This document shows positions 24,397 through 25,773 of a stretch of 25,773 nucleotides of DNA, piece after piece. The notes under the pieces were generated by a model that saw only the letters and a program-made list of their open reading frames with translations, ran no database searches and was not told the DNA's origin. A program made the position numbers and the translations under genes. Every line of letters starts with the position of its first letter. Position 1 is the first letter of the stretch. Source of the stretch: Oscillospiraceae bacterium (GTDB lineage: Bacteria; Bacillota; Clostridia; Oscillospirales; Oscillospiraceae); NCBI GenBank assembly GCA_031255955.1, contig JAIRRO010000008.1:1-25773 (forward strand). The letters run 5' to 3'.

Positions 24397-25773
24397 CTAC
24401 CCCGCGAGTCCGTAGTACCCGCCAATATCGCCGAAGCCGCCGTAATCATATCCGTGCTCGTCGTATTCATAATACTCGTCATAGTCGCCATACTCGCCGA
24501 AATAATCACCGAAGTAGAAGTCGTCATTGCCATCGTAGTCATCATAGTCATAATAGTCGTCAAAATAATAATTGCCGAAATCGTCATCGCCGAAATAATG
24601 GTCTGTGTTCCACGTCGGCCAAAGTGTCTCTGCCAGAGCGCCGAGAATCATGCCTGTTATGACCTCGCCGCGCGCCTCGCGGTCAGCCGCGTGTATGCGC
24701 AGCTGACTTGCCATAGCGTCTATGCGCGCCGTGTTTTCATCGGAGTTGTAATCGGAATAGTTGGACGCGGGGAAGGGACCCGGCACCATAACCGCGAAAT
24801 TTTCATCAAGCGCGGGCGTCGTCGGCGCATCCGCGTCCGTCGTGGCAAAGGAGAGGAATAGACTCCCGAGGTCAAGCTCGGAATATCCGTCGTCCGCCAA
24901 GCCTGTTAATAGAATGGTTTGCCGTCCGTTTTCGTCGCCGAGCGCGACGCGCAGCTCAAAATATCCGCCGTCACCGCCGTATAGCTCCCCGATAATTTCA
25001 AGCTGCCCCGTTACGCGCTCGTTCGCGATGGAAATATCCGTTGCCGTGAGCGCCGCGTTCAGCATTTCCTCTTCATAATATGTATCCTTAGCCGACAGCA
25101 CCATGCCGCCGCTCCAAGCGCTCCCGTTTTTCTTAAACTCGGCATCAAGGGCGAAATCCATACTGCCCGAAGCCAAATTTACCATGAGGCTGCGCCACGC
25201 GTCGGTGCTGTATGCCTGATAGTGAAAAACGGCGTCGGTGCCTTGAATTTGGTCAAAGCGCCGCGCGATTATGGTCTTGTCTTTTATCCATACCGTCATA
25301 CGCAGCAACAGGTCGCTCCCGCTCAGCGTTTTGCGGATGGATTCCTCAGCCTCGGCAAGCGCCGCTTCAAGGTCGGGCGTTTCGCCGTATGCCGTCATCA
25401 TATTTACTATAAACGCCGAAAGACTCGGGCTGCGGCGAATTTCATCAATCCCCATTAGCAGCAGCCGCGCCGCCATATCCTCTGTTATGTCGATGCTGTG
25501 CTTATCGCACACGATGCCCTCGGCGCCGAAATATAGCGTGACGTTCTTTTCCGCCTCGGCGACGTCCTTCGTAAGCCTGAAATACTCGCCCAGTATGTTC
25601 GACAGCGCGTCGGTAAGCTCTTGCTCGTCAATATCGCCGTAGTCGAATTGCGGGGACGCTGTGTCCTCCGAGATAATTTTGAAATAATAATCGGTCAAAT
25701 TCGGCAGGGACATTATGGTTTCGCGCCCGTCGGTGGATATCGCGACGTCAATTTCACGCTCCCCGGCGATGGA
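24397..25773 (-). CDS. unrecognised protein with Asp/Tyr/Gly-rich tail (5' end beyond the window)
   Basis: The frame is open to the window edge: the 20 codons upstream of the ATG at 25713 continue without a stop (ending DGRETI before MSLPNL), so the true start is outside. At least 458 residues are visible. The visible part reads like a repeated beta-strand domain that could be extracytoplasmic (YYFKIISED, VTLYFGAEGIVCDKHSIDI, LLLRMTVWIKDKTIIARRF, FALDAEFKKNGSAWSGGMVL, GQLEIIGELYGGDGGYFELRV). I recall such proteins as membrane-anchored unknowns in clostridia, but no family name is claimed. The last 68 residues hold about 18 Asp, 18 Tyr, 14 Gly and 7 Phe. There is no cysteine-rich or catalytic motif. 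Function is unknown. Confidence 0.8.
   Translation of the reverse strand, partial: SIAGEREIDVAISTDGRETIMSLPNLTDYYFKIISEDTASPQFDYGDIDEQELTDALSNILGEYFRLTKDVAEAEKNVTLYFGAEGIVCDKHSIDITEDMAARLLLMGIDEIRRSPSLSAFIVNMMTAYGETPDLEAALAEAEESIRKTLSGSDLLLRMTVWIKDKTIIARRFDQIQGTDAVFHYQAYSTDAWRSLMVNLASGSMDFALDAEFKKNGSAWSGGMVLSAKDTYYEEEMLNAALTATDISIANERVTGQLEIIGELYGGDGGYFELRVALGDENGRQTILLTGLADDGYSELDLGSLFLSFATTDADAPTTPALDENFAVMVPGPFPASNYSDYNSDENTARIDAMASQLRIHAADREARGEVITGMILGALAETLWPTWNTDHYFGDDDFGNYYFDDYYDYDDYDGNDDFYFGDYFGEYGDYDEYYEYDEHGYDYGGFGDIGGYYGLAG

Noticed and set aside
24336..24662. Plus-strand frame coding an Arg/His/Asn-rich protein
   Set aside because: Another shadow of the Asp/Tyr-rich tail; it also begins inside the oxidoreductase terminator.
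24454..24861. Plus-strand frame coding a very hydrophobic Ile/Val-rich segment, resembling a membrane protein
   Set aside because: It is the complement of the Asp/Tyr-rich tail; Asp and Tyr codons read backwards give Val and Ile codons. No ribosome binding site.

Overview
The window looks like chromosomal DNA from a GC-rich anaerobic Firmicute, most likely a clostridium of the Oscillospirales type. This is inferred from the strong AGGAGG-type ribosome binding sites, a perfect CIRCE operator on groESL, short 2[4Fe-4S] ferredoxin and SLH/Big-domain surface-protein genes, an NlpC/P60 protein with SH3b repeats, and the overall protein flavour. No phage, insertion sequence, CRISPR array, tRNA or rRNA was seen. 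GC content was judged by eye only.

Layout. Positions 1-3494 (+): the tail of a URO-D family protein (possibly a corrinoid methyltransferase), a FIST sensory protein, and a PAS hybrid histidine kinase with two receiver domains. Positions 3495-4455: two gene-poor stretches with hairpin repeats and a G-rich tandem repeat, flanking a short, probably truncated Xre regulator. Positions 4456-5682 (+): a two-gene unit with a near-consensus promoter, a conserved-looking 101-residue protein and a secreted SH3b-SH3b-NlpC/P60 peptidoglycan hydrolase. Positions 5699-9291 (-): in transcription order a ferredoxin, rsmI, a 78-residue unknown, a cobC-like phosphatase, cobO, an apparent free-standing small RNA gene, and a structured leader with an intrinsic terminator in front of mntP. 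Positions 9570-13061 (+): a 1163-residue SLH/Ig-like/CAP surface protein. Positions 13167-18332 (+): secA, an orphan family 5 solute-binding lipoprotein, and pyrE, closed by a strong bidirectional terminator. Positions 18539-20660 (-): groEL and groES under CIRCE, separated by a long hairpin element. Positions 20961-24325 (+): thioredoxin and a one-polypeptide molybdenum aldehyde oxidoreductase, then a strong terminator. Positions 24397-25773 (-): an unrecognised protein with an Asp/Tyr/Gly-rich tail, cut by the window edge.

How the genes fit together. Most are housekeeping: protein export (secA), folding (groESL), rRNA methylation (rsmI), redox (trxA, ferredoxin), pyrimidine synthesis (pyrE) and wall turnover (NlpC/P60). 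CobO, the CobC-like phosphatase and the URO-D fragment point to corrinoid use. FIST next to a PAS hybrid kinase suggests a two-part sensor. The most unusual part is not a protein: it is the 394-base gap in front of mntP, which holds two consecutive promoter-structure-terminator units on the minus strand. The second folds on paper as a clean three-way junction that I could not match to the known manganese (yybP-ykoY) riboswitch.
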